From positions 1-64,000 of the forward strand of contig JAPFFF010000084.1 in NCBI GenBank assembly GCA_039105265.1: a stretch of DNA of 64,000 bases, read 5' to 3'. Below the pieces are notes generated by a model. That model was not told the origin of the DNA and did not search any database. It saw only the letters and a list, made by a program, of their open reading frames with translations. Made by a program: the position numbers and the translations under genes. This document shows positions 50,516-64,000 of this stretch, piece after piece; position 1 is the stretch's first letter; the number at the start of each line of letters is the position of its first letter. Origin of the DNA: Tritrichomonas musculus. Lineage: Eukaryota > Parabasalia > Tritrichomonadida > Tritrichomonadidae.

Positions 50516-52071
50516 ATGGAAACGAATACAGACGGGAACACGGAAGACCTTAAAGAATTTATTTTACAGATGGTTATACTTTACTTATATTTGAAGATGC
50601 AGGATTCGAAAGACAAACGTACAGAACGGAATACATGAACACGGAAACGAATACAGACGGGAACACGGAAGACCTTAAAGAATTTATTTTACAGATGGTT
50701 ATACTTTACTTATATTTGAAGATGCAGGATTCGAAAGACAAACGTACAGAACGGAATACATGAACACGGAAACGAATACAGAAACGAACACAGAAGAATA
50801 TCTCGAAATTATGTTATATAAACAGTTCTATTTTGATTTTAAATATTATTCAGTAATCAGAATTAAAGAAAGGAATACATGAACACGGAAACGAATACAG
50901 ACGGGAACACGGAAGACCTTAAAGAATTTATTTTACAGATGGTTATACTTTACTTATATTTGAAGATGCAGGATTCGAAAGACAAACGTACAGAACGGAA
51001 TACATGAACACGGAAACGAATACAGACGGGAACACGGAAGACCTTAAAGAATTTATTTTACAGATGGTTATACTTTACTTATATTTGAAGATGCAGGATT
51101 CGAAAGACAAACGTACAGAACGGAATACATGAACACGGAAACGAATACAGACGGGAACACGGAAGACCTTAAAGAATTTATTTTACAGATGGTTATACTT
51201 TACTTATATTTGAAGATGCAGGATTCGAAAGACAAACGTACAGAACGGAATACATGAACACGGAAACGAATACAGACGGGAACACGGAAGACCTTAAAGA
51301 ATTTATTTTACAGATGGTTATACTTTACTTATATTTGAAGATGCAGGATTCGAAAGACAAACGTACAGAACGGAATACATGAACACGGAAACGAATACAG
51401 ACGGGAACACGGAAGACCTTAAAGAATTTATTTTACAGATGGTTATACTTTACTTATATTTGAAGATGCAGGATTCGAAAGACAAACGTACAGAACGGAA
51501 TACATGAACACGGAAACGAATACAGAAACGAACACAGAAGAATATCTCGATTTTATTATATAAACAGTTCTATTTTGATTTTAAATATTATTCAGTAATC
51601 AGAATTAAAGAAAGGAATACATGAACACGGAAACGAATACAGACGGGAACACGGAAGACCTTAAAGAATTTATTTTACAGATGGTTATACTTTACTTATA
51701 TTTGAAGATGCAGGATTCGAAAGACAAACGTACAGAACGGAATACATGAACACGGAAACGAATACAGAAACGAACACAGAAGAATATCTCGATTTTATTA
51801 TATAAACAGTTCTATTTTGATTTTAAATATTATTCAGTAATCAGAATTAAAGAAAGGAATACATGAACACGGAAACGAATACAGACGGGAACACGGAAGA
51901 CCTTAAAGAATTTATTTTACAGATGGTTATACTTTACTTATATTTGAAGATGCAGGATTCGAAAGACAAACGTACAGAACGGAATACATGATCACGGAAA
52001 CGAATACAGAAACGAACACAGAAGAATATCTCGATTTTATTATATAAACAGTTCTATTTTGATTTTAAATA
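50516..52071 (+). repeat. A/B array 16
   Basis: A*, A, B2 50760, five A, B1 51504, A, B1 51746, A, B1' 51988-52071. Confidence 0.93.
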
Positions 52072-52326
52072 ATCAGATGAACGTCGATCGGCATGCACTT
52101 CCCCGCTCGACCAACCAACAACGCAAATCACACGCACAATCAATGCAACACATATTCGCTATACAAAGTCTCACACATTAGCAGACACGCCGGCCGATGC
52201 TGATATACAATCAACATCGGCCGGCGAGTGGCAAAGTAACTCAGGCAGAAAAATGTTTTAACACTCATTAGGCATAACATGCAAACAATATCAGACGCAA
52301 CAGAAGAACAGAAACAAAAAATTTTT
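52072..52326 (+). repeat. C cluster 16: single C unit, T exit
   Basis: Counterpart of cluster 7 at +33,163 bp. Confidence 0.94.
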
Positions 52327-52566
52327 ATCAGATGAACTTCGACCAAAGAAGCAAGCAAATCGCACGTACAAGCAATACATGTATACTTTTTTTTTTCATT
52401 TTTATCTTATCTTATCTTTTTGTATTTTTTTTTTTTTTTAAAGCCTTTTTATTTATTTTTTGTAATATATTTTTTATTTTACTAGTTTTGATACTATATT
52501 TTATATATTTTTCTTTTCTTTTTTTTTTAATTTAAGATATGTATTTGAAGAAGATTTTTTGCAAGC
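52327..52566 (+). repeat. T segment 11 (240 bp)
   Basis: Common form, followed by A* at 52567. Confidence 0.92.
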
Positions 52567-55500
52567 ATGGAAACGAATACAGACGGGAACACGGAAGACC
52601 TTAAAGAATTTATTTTACAGATGGTTATACTTTACTTATATTTGAAGATGCAGGATTCGAAAGACAAACGTACAGAACGGAATACATGAACACGGAAACG
52701 AATACAGACGGGAACACGGAAGACCTTAAAGAATTTATTTTACAGATGGTTATACTTTACTTATATTTGAAGATGCAGGATTCGAAAGACAAACGTACAG
52801 AACGGAATACATGAACACGGAAACGAATACAGACGGGAACACGGAAGACCTTAAAGAATTTATTTTACAGATGGTTATACTTTACTTATATTTGAAGATG
52901 CAGGATTCGAAAGACAAACGTACAGAACGGAATACATGAACACGGAAACGAATACAGACGGGAACACGGAAGACCTTAAAGAATTTATTTTACAGATGGT
53001 TATACTTTACTTATATTTGAAGATGCAGGATTCGAAAGACAAACGTACAGAACGGAATACATGAACACGGAAACGAATACAGACGGGAACACGGAAGACC
53101 TTAAAGAATTTATTTTACAGATGGTTATACTTTACTTATATTTGAAGATGCAGGATTCGAAAGACAAACGTACAGAACGGAATACATGAACACGGAAACG
53201 AATACAGAAACGAACACAGAAGAATATCTCGATTTTATTATATAAACAGTTCTATTTTGATTTTAAATATTATTCAGTAATCAGAATTAAAGAAAGGAAT
53301 ACATGAACACGGAAACGAATACAGACGGGAACACGGAAGACCTTAAAGAATTTATTTTACAGATGGTTATACTTTACTTATATTTGAAGATGCAGGATTC
53401 GAAAGACAAACGTACAGAACGGAATACATGAACACGGAAACGAATACAGACGGGAACACGGAAGACCTTAAAGAATTTATTTTACAGATGGTTATACTTT
53501 ACTTATATTTGAAGATGCAGGATTCGAAAGACAAACGTACAGAACGGAATACATGAACACGGAAACGAATACAGACGGGAACACGGAAGACCTTAAAGAA
53601 TTTATTTTACAGATGGTTATACTTTACTTATATTTGAAGATGCAGGATTCGAAAGACAAACGTACAGAACGGAATACATGAACACGGAAACGAATACAGA
53701 CGGGAACACGGAAGACCTTAAAGAATTTATTTTACAGATGGTTATACTTTACTTATATTTGAAGATGCAGGATTCGAAAGACAAACGTACAGAACGGAAT
53801 ACATGAACACGGAAACGAATACAGACGGGAACACGGAAGACCTTAAAGAATTTATTTTACAGATGGTTATACTTTACTTATATTTGAAGATGCAGGATTC
53901 GAAAGACAAACGTACAGAACGGAATACATGAACACGGAAACGAATACAGACGGGAACACGGAAGACCTTAAAGAATTTATTTTACAGATGGTTATACTTT
54001 ACTTATATTTGAAGATGCAGGATTCGAAAGACAAACGTACAGAACGGAATACATGAACACGGAAACGAATACAGACGGGAACACGGAAGACCTTAAAGAA
54101 TTTATTTTACAGATGGTTATACTTTACTTATATTTGAAGATGCAGGATTCGAAAGACAAACGTACAGAACGGAATACATGAACACGGAAACGAATACAGA
54201 AACGAACACAGAAGAATATCTCGATTTTATTATATAAACAGTTCTATTTTGATTTTAAATATTATTCAGTAATCAGAATTAAAGAAAGGAATACATGAAC
54301 ACGGAAACGAATACAGACGGGAACACGGAAGACCTTAAAGAATTTATTTTACAGATGGTTATACTTTACTTATATTTGAAGATGCAGGATTCGAAAGACA
54401 AACGTACAGAACGGAATACATGAACACGGAAACGAATACAGACGGGAACACGGAAGACCTTAAAGAATTTATTTTACAGATGGTTATACTTTACTTATAT
54501 TTGAAGATGCAGGATTCGAAAGACAAACGTACAGAACGGAATACATGAACACGGAAACGAATACAGACGGGAACACGGAAGACCTTAAAGAATTTATTTT
54601 ACAGATGGTTATACTTTACTTATATTTGAAGATGCAGGATTCGAAAGACAAACGTACAGAACGGAATACATGATCACGGAAACGAATACAGACGGGAACA
54701 CGGAAGACCTTAAAGAATTTATTTTACAGATGGTTATACTTTACTTATATTTGAAGATGCAGGATTCGAAAGACAAACGTACAGAACGGAATACATGAAC
54801 ACGGAAACGAATACAGACGGGAACACGGAAGACCTTAAAGAATTTATTTTACAGATGGTTATACTTTACTTATATTTGAAGATGCAGGATTCGAAAGACA
54901 AACGTACAGAACGGAATACATGAACACGGAAACGAATACAGAAACGAACACAGAAGAATATCTCGAAATTATGTTATATAAACAGTTCTATTTTGATTTT
55001 AAATATTATTCAGTAATCAGAATTAAAGAAAGGAATACATGAACACGGAAACGAATACAGACGGGAACACGGAAGACCTTAAAGAATTTATTTTACAGAT
55101 GGTTATACTTTACTTATATTTGAAGATGCAGGATTCGAAAGACAAACGTACAGAACGGAATACATGAACACGGAAACGAATACAGAAACGAACACAGAAG
55201 AATATCTCGAAATTATGTTATATAAACAGTTCTATTTTGATTTTAAATATTATTCAGTAATCAGAATTAAAGAAAGGAATACATGAACACGGAAACGAAT
55301 ACAGACGGGAACACGGAAGACCTTAAAGAATTTATTTTACAGATGGTTATACTTTACTTATATTTGAAGATGCAGGATTCGAAAGACAAACGTACAGAAC
55401 GGAATACATGAACACGGAAACGAATACAGAAACGAACACGGAAGACCTTAAAGAATTTATTTTACAGATGGTTATACTTTACTTATATTTGAAGATGCAG

Positions 55501-58500
55501 GATTCGAAAGACAAACGTACAGAACGGAATACATGAACACGGAAACGAATACAGACGGGAACACGGAAGACCTTAAAGAATTTATTTTACAGATGGTTAT
55601 ACTTTACTTATATTTGAAGATGCAGGATTCGAAAGACAAACGTACAGAACGGAATACATGAACACGGAAACGAATACAGACGGGAACACGGAAGACCTTA
55701 AAGAATTTATTTTACAGATGGTTATACTTTACTTATATTTGAAGATGCAGGATTCGAAAGACAAACGTACAGAACGGAATACATGAACACGGAAACGAAT
55801 ACAGACGGGAACACGGAAGACCTTAAAGAATTTATTTTACAGATGGTTATACTTTACTTATATTTGAAGATGCAGGATTCGAAAGACAAACGTACAGAAC
55901 GGAATACATGAACACGGAAACGAATACAGACGGGAACACGGAAGACCTTAAAGAATTTATTTTACAGATGGTTATACTTTACTTATATTTGAAGATGCAG
56001 GATTCGAAAGACAAACGTACGGAACGGAATACATGATCACGGAAACGAATACAGAAACGAACACAGAAGAATATCTCGAAATTATGTTATATAAACAGTT
56101 CTATTTTGATTTTAAATATTATTCAGTAATCAGAATTAAAGAAAGGAATACATGAACACGGAAACGAATACAGACGGGAACACGGAAGACCTTAAAGAAT
56201 TTATTTTACAGATGGTTATACTTTACTTATATTTGAAGATGCAGGATTCGAAAGACAAACGTACAGAACGGAATACATGAACACGGAAACGAATACAGAC
56301 GGGAACACGGAAGACCTTAAAGAATTTATTTTACAGATGGTTATACTTTACTTATATTTGAAGATGCAGGATTCGAAAGACAAACGTACAGAACGGAATA
56401 CATGAACACGGAAACGAATACAGACGGGAACACGGAAGACCTTAAAGAATTTATTTTACAGATGGTTATACTTTACTTATATTTGAAGATGCAGGATTCG
56501 AAAGACAAACGTACAGAACGGAATACATGAACACGGAAACGAATACAGACGGGAACACGGAAGACCTTAAAGAATTTATTTTACAGATGGTTATACTTTA
56601 CTTATATTTGAAGATGCAGGATTCGAAAGACAAACGTACAGAACGGAATACATGAACACGGAAACGAATACAGACGGGAACACGGAAGACCTTAAAGAAT
56701 TTATTTTACAGATGGTTATACTTTACTTATATTTGAAGATGCAGGATTCGAAAGACAAACGTACAGAACGGAATACATGATCACGGAAACGAATACAGAC
56801 GGGAACACGGAAGACCTTAAAGAATTTATTTTACAGATGGTTATACTTTACTTATATTTGAAGATGCAGGATTCGAAAGACAAACGTACAGAACGGAATA
56901 CATGAACACGGAAACGAATACAGACGGGAACACGGAAGACCTTAAAGAATTTATTTTACAGATGGTTATACTTTACTTATATTTGAAGATGCAGGATTCG
57001 AAAGACAAACGTACAGAACGGAATACATGAACACGGAAACGAATACAGAAACGAACACGGAAGACCTTAAAGAATTTATTTTACAGATGGTTATACTTTA
57101 CTTATATTTGAAGATGCAGGATTCGAAAGACAAACGTACAGAACGGAATACATGAACACGGAAACGAATACAGACGGGAACACGGAAGACCTTAAAGAAT
57201 TTATTTTACAGATGGTTATACTTTACTTATATTTGAAGATGCAGGATTCGAAAGACAAACGTACAGAACGGAATACATGAACACGGAAACGAATACAGAC
57301 GGGAACACGGAAGACCTTAAAGAATTTATTTTACAGATGGTTATACTTTACTTATATTTGAAGATGCAGGATTCGAAAGACAAACGTACAGAACGGAATA
57401 CATGAACACGGAAACGAATACAGACGGGAACACGGAAGACCTTAAAGAATTTATTTTACAGATGGTTATACTTTACTTATATTTGAAGATGCAGGATTCG
57501 AAAGACAAACGTACAGAACGGAATACATGAACACGGAAACGAATACAGAAACGAACACAGAAGAATATCTCGATTTTATTATATAAACAGTTCTATTTTG
57601 ATTTTAAATATTATTCAGTAATCAGAATTAAAGAAAGGAATACATGAACACGGAAACGAATACAGACGGGAACACGGAAGACCTTAAAGAATTTATTTTA
57701 CAGATGGTTATACTTTACTTATATTTGAAGATGCAGGATTCGAAAGACAAACGTACAGAACGGAATACATGAACACGGAAACGAATACAGACGGGAACAC
57801 GGAAGACCTTAAAGAATTTATTTTACAGATGGTTATACTTTACTTATATTTGAAGATGCAGGATTCGAAAGACAAACGTACAGAACGGAATACATGATCA
57901 CGGAAACGAATACAGACGGGAACACGGAAGACCTTAAAGAATTTATTTTACAGATGGTTATACTTTACTTATATTTGAAGATGCAGGATTCGAAAGACAA
58001 ACGTACAGAACGGAATACATGAACACGGAAACGAATACAGACGGGAACACGGAAGACCTTAAAGAATTTATTTTACAGATGGTTATACTTTACTTATATT
58101 TGAAGATGCAGGATTCGAAAGACAAACGTACAGAACGGAATACATGAACACGGAAACGAATACAGAAACGAACACAGAAGAATATCTCGAAATTATGTTA
58201 TATAAACAGTTCTATTTTGATTTTAAATATTATTCAGTAATCAGAATTAAAGAAAGGAATACATGAACACGGAAACGAATACAGACGGGAACACGGAAGA
58301 CCTTAAAGAATTTATTTTACAGATGGTTATACTTTACTTATATTTGAAGATGCAGGATTCGAAAGACAAACGTACAGAACGGAATACATGAACACGGAAA
58401 CGAATACAGAAACGAACACAGAAGAATATCTCGAAATTATGTTATATAAACAGTTCTATTTTGATTTTAAATATTATTCAGTAATCAGAATTAAAGAAAG

Positions 58501-61500
58501 GAATACATGAACACGGAAACGAATACAGACGGGAACACGGAAGACCTTAAAGAATTTATTTTACAGATGGTTATACTTTACTTATATTTGAAGATGCAGG
58601 ATTCGAAAGACAAACGTACAGAACGGAATACATGAACACGGAAACGAATACAGACGGGAACACGGAAGACCTTAAAGAATTTATTTTACAGATGGTTATA
58701 CTTTACTTATATTTGAAGATGCAGGATTCGAAAGACAAACGTACAGAACGGAATACATGAACACGGAAACGAATACAGACGGGAACACGGAAGACCTTAA
58801 AGAATTTATTTTACAGATGGTTATACTTTACTTATATTTGAAGATGCAGGATTCGAAAGACAAACGTACAGAACGGAATACATGAACACGGAAACGAATA
58901 CAGACGGGAACACGGAAGACCTTAAAGAATTTATTTTACAGATGGTTATACTTTACTTATATTTGAAGATGCAGGATTCGAAAGACAAACGTACAGAACG
59001 GAATACATGAACACGGAAACGAATACAGACGGGAACACGGAAGACCTTAAAGAATTTATTTTACAGATGGTTATACTTTACTTATATTTGAAGATGCAGG
59101 ATTCGAAAGACAAACGTACGGAACGGAATACATGATCACGGAAACGAATACAGAAACGAACACAGAAGAATATCTCGAAATTATGTTATATAAACAGTTC
59201 TATTTTGATTTTAAATATTATTCAGTAATCAGAATTAAAGAAAGGAATACATGAACACGGAAACGAATACAGACGGGAACACGGAAGACCTTAAAGAATT
59301 TATTTTACAGATGGTTATACTTTACTTATATTTGAAGATGCAGGATTCGAAAGACAAACGTACAGAACGGAATACATGAACACGGAAACGAATACAGACG
59401 GGAACACGGAAGACCTTAAAGAATTTATTTTACAGATGGTTATACTTTACTTATATTTGAAGATGCAGGATTCGAAAGACAAACGTACAGAACGGAATAC
59501 ATGAACACGGAAACGAATACAGACGGGAACACGGAAGACCTTAAAGAATTTATTTTACAGATGGTTATACTTTACTTATATTTGAAGATGCAGGATTCGA
59601 AAGACAAACGTACAGAACGGAATACATGAACACGGAAACGAATACAGACGGGAACACGGAAGACCTTAAAGAATTTATTTTACAGATGGTTATACTTTAC
59701 TTATATTTGAAGATGCAGGATTCGAAAGACAAACGTACAGAACGGAATACATGAACACGGAAACGAATACAGACGGGAACACGGAAGACCTTAAAGAATT
59801 TATTTTACAGATGGTTATACTTTACTTATATTTGAAGATGCAGGATTCGAAAGACAAACGTACAGAACGGAATACATGAACACGGAAACGAATACAGACG
59901 GGAACACGGAAGACCTTAAAGAATTTATTTTACAGATGGTTATACTTTACTTATATTTGAAGATGCAGGATTCGAAAGACAAACGTACAGAACGGAATAC
60001 ATGAACACGGAAACGAATACAGACGGGAACACGGAAGACCTTAAAGAATTTATTTTACAGATGGTTATACTTTACTTATATTTGAAGATGCAGGATTCGA
60101 AAGACAAACGTACAGAACGGAATACATGAACACGGAAACGAATACAGACGGGAACACGGAAGACCTTAAAGAATTTATTTTACAGATGGTTATACTTTAC
60201 TTATATTTGAAGATGCAGGATTCGAAAGACAAACGTACAGAACGGAATACATGAACACGGAAACGAATACAGACGGGAACACGGAAGACCTTAAAGAATT
60301 TATTTTACAGATGGTTATACTTTACTTATATTTGAAGATGCAGGATTCGAAAGACAAACGTACAGAACGGAATACATGAACACGGAAACGAATACAGACG
60401 GGAACACGGAAGACCTTAAAGAATTTATTTTACAGATGGTTATACTTTACTTATATTTGAAGATGCAGGATTCGAAAGACAAACGTACAGAACGGAATAC
60501 ATGAACACGGAAACGAATACAGAAACGAACACAGAAGAATATCTCGATTTTATTATATAAACAGTTCTATTTTGATTTTAAATATTATTCAGTAATCAGA
60601 ATTAAAGAAAGGAATACATGAACACGGAAACGAATACAGACGGGAACACGGAAGACCTTAAAGAATTTATTTTACAGATGGTTATACTTTACTTATATTT
60701 GAAGATGCAGGATTCGAAAGACAAACGTACAGAACGGAATACATGAACACGGAAACGAATACAGACGGGAACACGGAAGACCTTAAAGAATTTATTTTAC
60801 AGATGGTTATACTTTACTTATATTTGAAGATGCAGGATTCGAAAGACAAACGTACAGAACGGAATACATGAACACGGAAACGAATACAGACGGGAACACG
60901 GAAGACCTTAAAGAATTTATTTTACAGATGGTTATACTTTACTTATATTTGAAGATGCAGGATTCGAAAGACAAACGTACAGAACGGAATACATGAACAC
61001 GGAAACGAATACAGACGGGAACACGGAAGACCTTAAAGAATTTATTTTACAGATGGTTATACTTTACTTATATTTGAAGATGCAGGATTCGAAAGACAAA
61101 CGTACAGAACGGAATACATGATCACGGAAACGAATACAGACGGGAACACGGAAGACCTTAAAGAATTTATTTTACAGATGGTTATACTTTACTTATATTT
61201 GAAGATGCAGGATTCGAAAGACAAACGTACAGAACGGAATACATGAACACGGAAACGAATACAGAAACGAACACAGAAGAATATCTCGATTTTATTATAT
61301 AAACAGTTCTATTTTGATTTTAAATATTATTCAGTAATCAGAATTAAAGAAAGGAATACATGAACACGGAAACGAATACAGACGGGAACACGGAAGACCT
61401 TAAAGAATTTATTTTACAGATGGTTATACTTTACTTATATTTGAAGATGCAGGATTCGAAAGACAAACGTACAGAACGGAATACATGAACACGGAAACGA

Positions 61501-61818
61501 ATACAGACGGGAACACGGAAGACCTTAAAGAATTTATTTTACAGATGGTTATACTTTACTTATATTTGAAGATGCAGGATTCGAAAGACAAACGTACAGA
61601 ACGGAATACATGAACACGGAAACGAATACAGACGGGAACACGGAAGACCTTAAAGAATTTATTTTACAGATGGTTATACTTTACTTATATTTGAAGATGC
61701 AGGATTCGAAAGACAAACGTACAGAACGGAATACATGAACACGGAAACGAATACAGAAACGAACACAGAAGAATATCTCGATTTTATTATATAAACAGTT
61801 CTATTTTGATTTTAAATA
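52567..61818 (+). repeat. A/B array 17, 9,252 bp
   Basis: Same unit order as array 8: 63 A-type units, six B2 and five B1 before B1' 61735-61818, with A' at 55408 and 57027. At 53964, the position matching 20801, the base is the ordinary G. Confidence 0.93.
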
Positions 61819-62328
61819 ATCAGATGAACGTCGATCGGCATGCACTTCCCCGCTCGACCAACCAACAACGCAAATCACACGCACAATCAATGCAACACAT
61901 ATTCGCTATACAAAGTCTCACACATTAGCAGACACGCCGGCCGATGCTGATATACAATCAACATCGGCCGGCGAGTGGCAAAGTAACTCAGGCAGAAAAA
62001 TGTTTTAACACTCATTAGGCATAACATGCAAACAATATCAGACGCAACAGAAGAACAGAAACAAAAAATTTTTATCAGATGAACTTCGACCAGCAGGCAC
62101 TTCCCCGCTCGACCAACCAACAACGCAAATCACACGCACAATCAATGCAACACATATTCGCTATACAAAGTCTCACACATTAGCAGACACGCCGGCCGAT
62201 GCTGATATACAATCAACATCGGCCGGCGAGTGGCAAAGTAACTCAGGCAGAAAAATGTTTTAACACTCATTAGGCATAACATGCAAACAATATCAGACGC
62301 AACAGAAGAACAGAAACAAAAAATTTTT
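61819..62328 (+). repeat. C cluster 17: two C units, T exit
   Basis: Units at 61819 and 62074. Confidence 0.94.
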
Positions 62329-62568
62329 ATCAGATGAACTTCGACCAAAGAAGCAAGCAAATCGCACGTACAAGCAATACATGTATACTTTTTTTTTTCA
62401 TTTTTATCTTATCTTATCTTTTTGTATTTTTTTTTTTTTTTAAAGCCTTTTTATTTATTTTTTGTAATATATTTTTTATTTTACTAGTTTTGATACTATA
62501 TTTTATATATTTTTCTTTTCTTTTTTTTTTAATTTAAGATATGTATTTGAAGAAGATTTTTTGCAAGC
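62329..62568 (+). repeat. T segment 12 (240 bp)
   Basis: Common form, followed by A* at 62569. Confidence 0.92.
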
Positions 62569-64000
62569 ATGGAAACGAATACAGACGGGAACACGGAAGA
62601 CCTTAAAGAATTTATTTTACAGATGGTTATACTTTACTTATATTTGAAGATGCAGGATTCGAAAGACAAACGTACAGAACGGAATACATGAACACGGAAA
62701 CGAATACAGACGGGAACACGGAAGACCTTAAAGAATTTATTTTACAGATGGTTATACTTTACTTATATTTGAAGATGCAGGATTCGAAAGACAAACGTAC
62801 AGAACGGAATACATGAACACGGAAACGAATACAGACGGGAACACGGAAGACCTTAAAGAATTTATTTTACAGATGGTTATACTTTACTTATATTTGAAGA
62901 TGCAGGATTCGAAAGACAAACGTACAGAACGGAATACATGAACACGGAAACGAATACAGACGGGAACACGGAAGACCTTAAAGAATTTATTTTACAGATG
63001 GTTATACTTTACTTATATTTGAAGATGCAGGATTCGAAAGACAAACGTACAGAACGGAATACATGAACACGGAAACGAATACAGAAACGAACACGGAAGA
63101 CCTTAAAGAATTTATTTTACAGATGGTTATACTTTACTTATATTTGAAGATGCAGGATTCGAAAGACAAACGTACAGAACGGAATACATGAACACGGAAA
63201 CGAATACAGAAACGAACACAGAAGAATATCTCGATTTTATTATATAAACAGTTCTATTTTGATTTTAAATATTATTCAGTAATCAGAATTAAAGAAAGGA
63301 ATACATGAACACGGAAACGAATACAGACGGGAACACGGAAGACCTTAAAGAATTTATTTTACAGATGGTTATACTTTACTTATATTTGAAGATGCAGGAT
63401 TCGAAAGACAAACGTACAGAACGGAATACATGAACACGGAAACGAATACAGACGGGAACACGGAAGACCTTAAAGAATTTATTTTACAGATGGTTATACT
63501 TTACTTATATTTGAAGATGCAGGATTCGAAAGACAAACGTACAGAACGGAATACATGAACACGGAAACGAATACAGACGGGAACACGGAAGACCTTAAAG
63601 AATTTATTTTACAGATGGTTATACTTTACTTATATTTGAAGATGCAGGATTCGAAAGACAAACGTACAGAACGGAATACATGAACACGGAAACGAATACA
63701 GAAACGAACACGGAAGACCTTAAAGAATTTATTTTACAGATGGTTATACTTTACTTATATTTGAAGATGCAGGATTCGAAAGACAAACGTACAGAACGGA
63801 ATACATGAACACGGAAACGAATACAGACGGGAACACGGAAGACCTTAAAGAATTTATTTTACAGATGGTTATACTTTACTTATATTTGAAGATGCAGGAT
63901 TCGAAAGACAAACGTACAGAACGGAATACATGAACACGGAAACGAATACAGACGGGAACACGGAAGACCTTAAAGAATTTATTTTACAGATGGTTATACT
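62569..64000 (+). repeat. A/B array 18 (cut by the window end)
   Basis: A*, three A, A' 63063, B1 63188, three A, A' 63680, A, then a partial A (63930-64000). It follows array 9 until 63679; the A' at 63680 replaces an ordinary A there, so this is where the 33-kb copies part. Confidence 0.93.

Larger units (their letters stand above)
1..64000. repeat. Satellite DNA domain spanning the whole window
   Basis: Every base can be assigned to one of four repeat blocks (A 125 bp, B 117/119 bp, C 255 bp, T 238-240 bp) or a fixed truncation of one. Summing monomer lengths reproduces the array lengths exactly (for example 9,252 bp for both 19404-28655 and 52567-61818). All units lie in the same orientation. 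No single-copy sequence interrupts the domain. Extreme homogeneity, nested periodicity and absence of genes fit a centromeric, pericentromeric or other heterochromatic satellite array; which of these cannot be seen from sequence alone. Confidence 0.97.

Noticed and set aside
1-64000. tRNA, rRNA, telomeric or histone-type tandem gene arrays
   Set aside because: No cloverleaf with A/B boxes, no rRNA-like conserved stretches, no TTAGGG/TTAGG-type tracts and no histone-like frame seen on either strand.

Overview
This 64 kb window is entirely tandemly repeated satellite DNA. I see no conventional gene, no RNA gene and no recognisable transposase, integrase or reverse transcriptase. It looks like a heterochromatic block of a eukaryotic nuclear genome: AT-rich (the main monomer is about 36% G+C), highly homogenised, and organised at several nested levels. 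The species cannot be named. A weak resemblance of one reading frame to the C-terminus of METTL6-type tRNA methyltransferases is the only clue to where the main repeat came from.

Four building blocks account for every base. (1) A, 125 bp, about 338 full copies plus two cut by the window edges. (2) B, related to A at both ends but with a different core: B2 (119 bp, 35 copies), B1 (117 bp, 25 full copies), and B1' (84 bp, a shortened B1 that leads into each C cluster, 17 copies). (3) C, 255 bp, 34 full and 5 truncated copies, more GC-rich, with a perfect 12-bp-stem hairpin. (4) T, a 238-240 bp T-rich segment, 12 copies. The layout is [A/B array]-B1'-[1 to 3 C units]-exit, repeated 17 times. The exit is either T followed by a shortened A (A*; 12 clusters) or a fixed truncation of the third C straight back into B1 (5 clusters).

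Above this lies higher-order structure. A segment with a 10,018 bp period is present twice in tandem (28197-48482). A super-repeat of about 33 kb relates 7546-30516 to 41277-63679, with an offset of 33,731 bp on the left, 33,163 bp on the right, and a rearrangement between. The copies are nearly identical; I found only a few single-base differences by eye.

The most unusual feature is the coding-like architecture of A and B2. Each monomer is one complete mini-ORF (42 and 40 codons) whose TGA stop overlaps the ATG of the next monomer as ATGA, so the arrays are long chains of stop/start-overlapping mini-ORFs. C is exactly 85 codons long and open across almost the whole unit on both strands. Whether any of this is transcribed or translated cannot be told from the sequence. 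The alternative, chance openness fixed by homogenisation, is fully viable.
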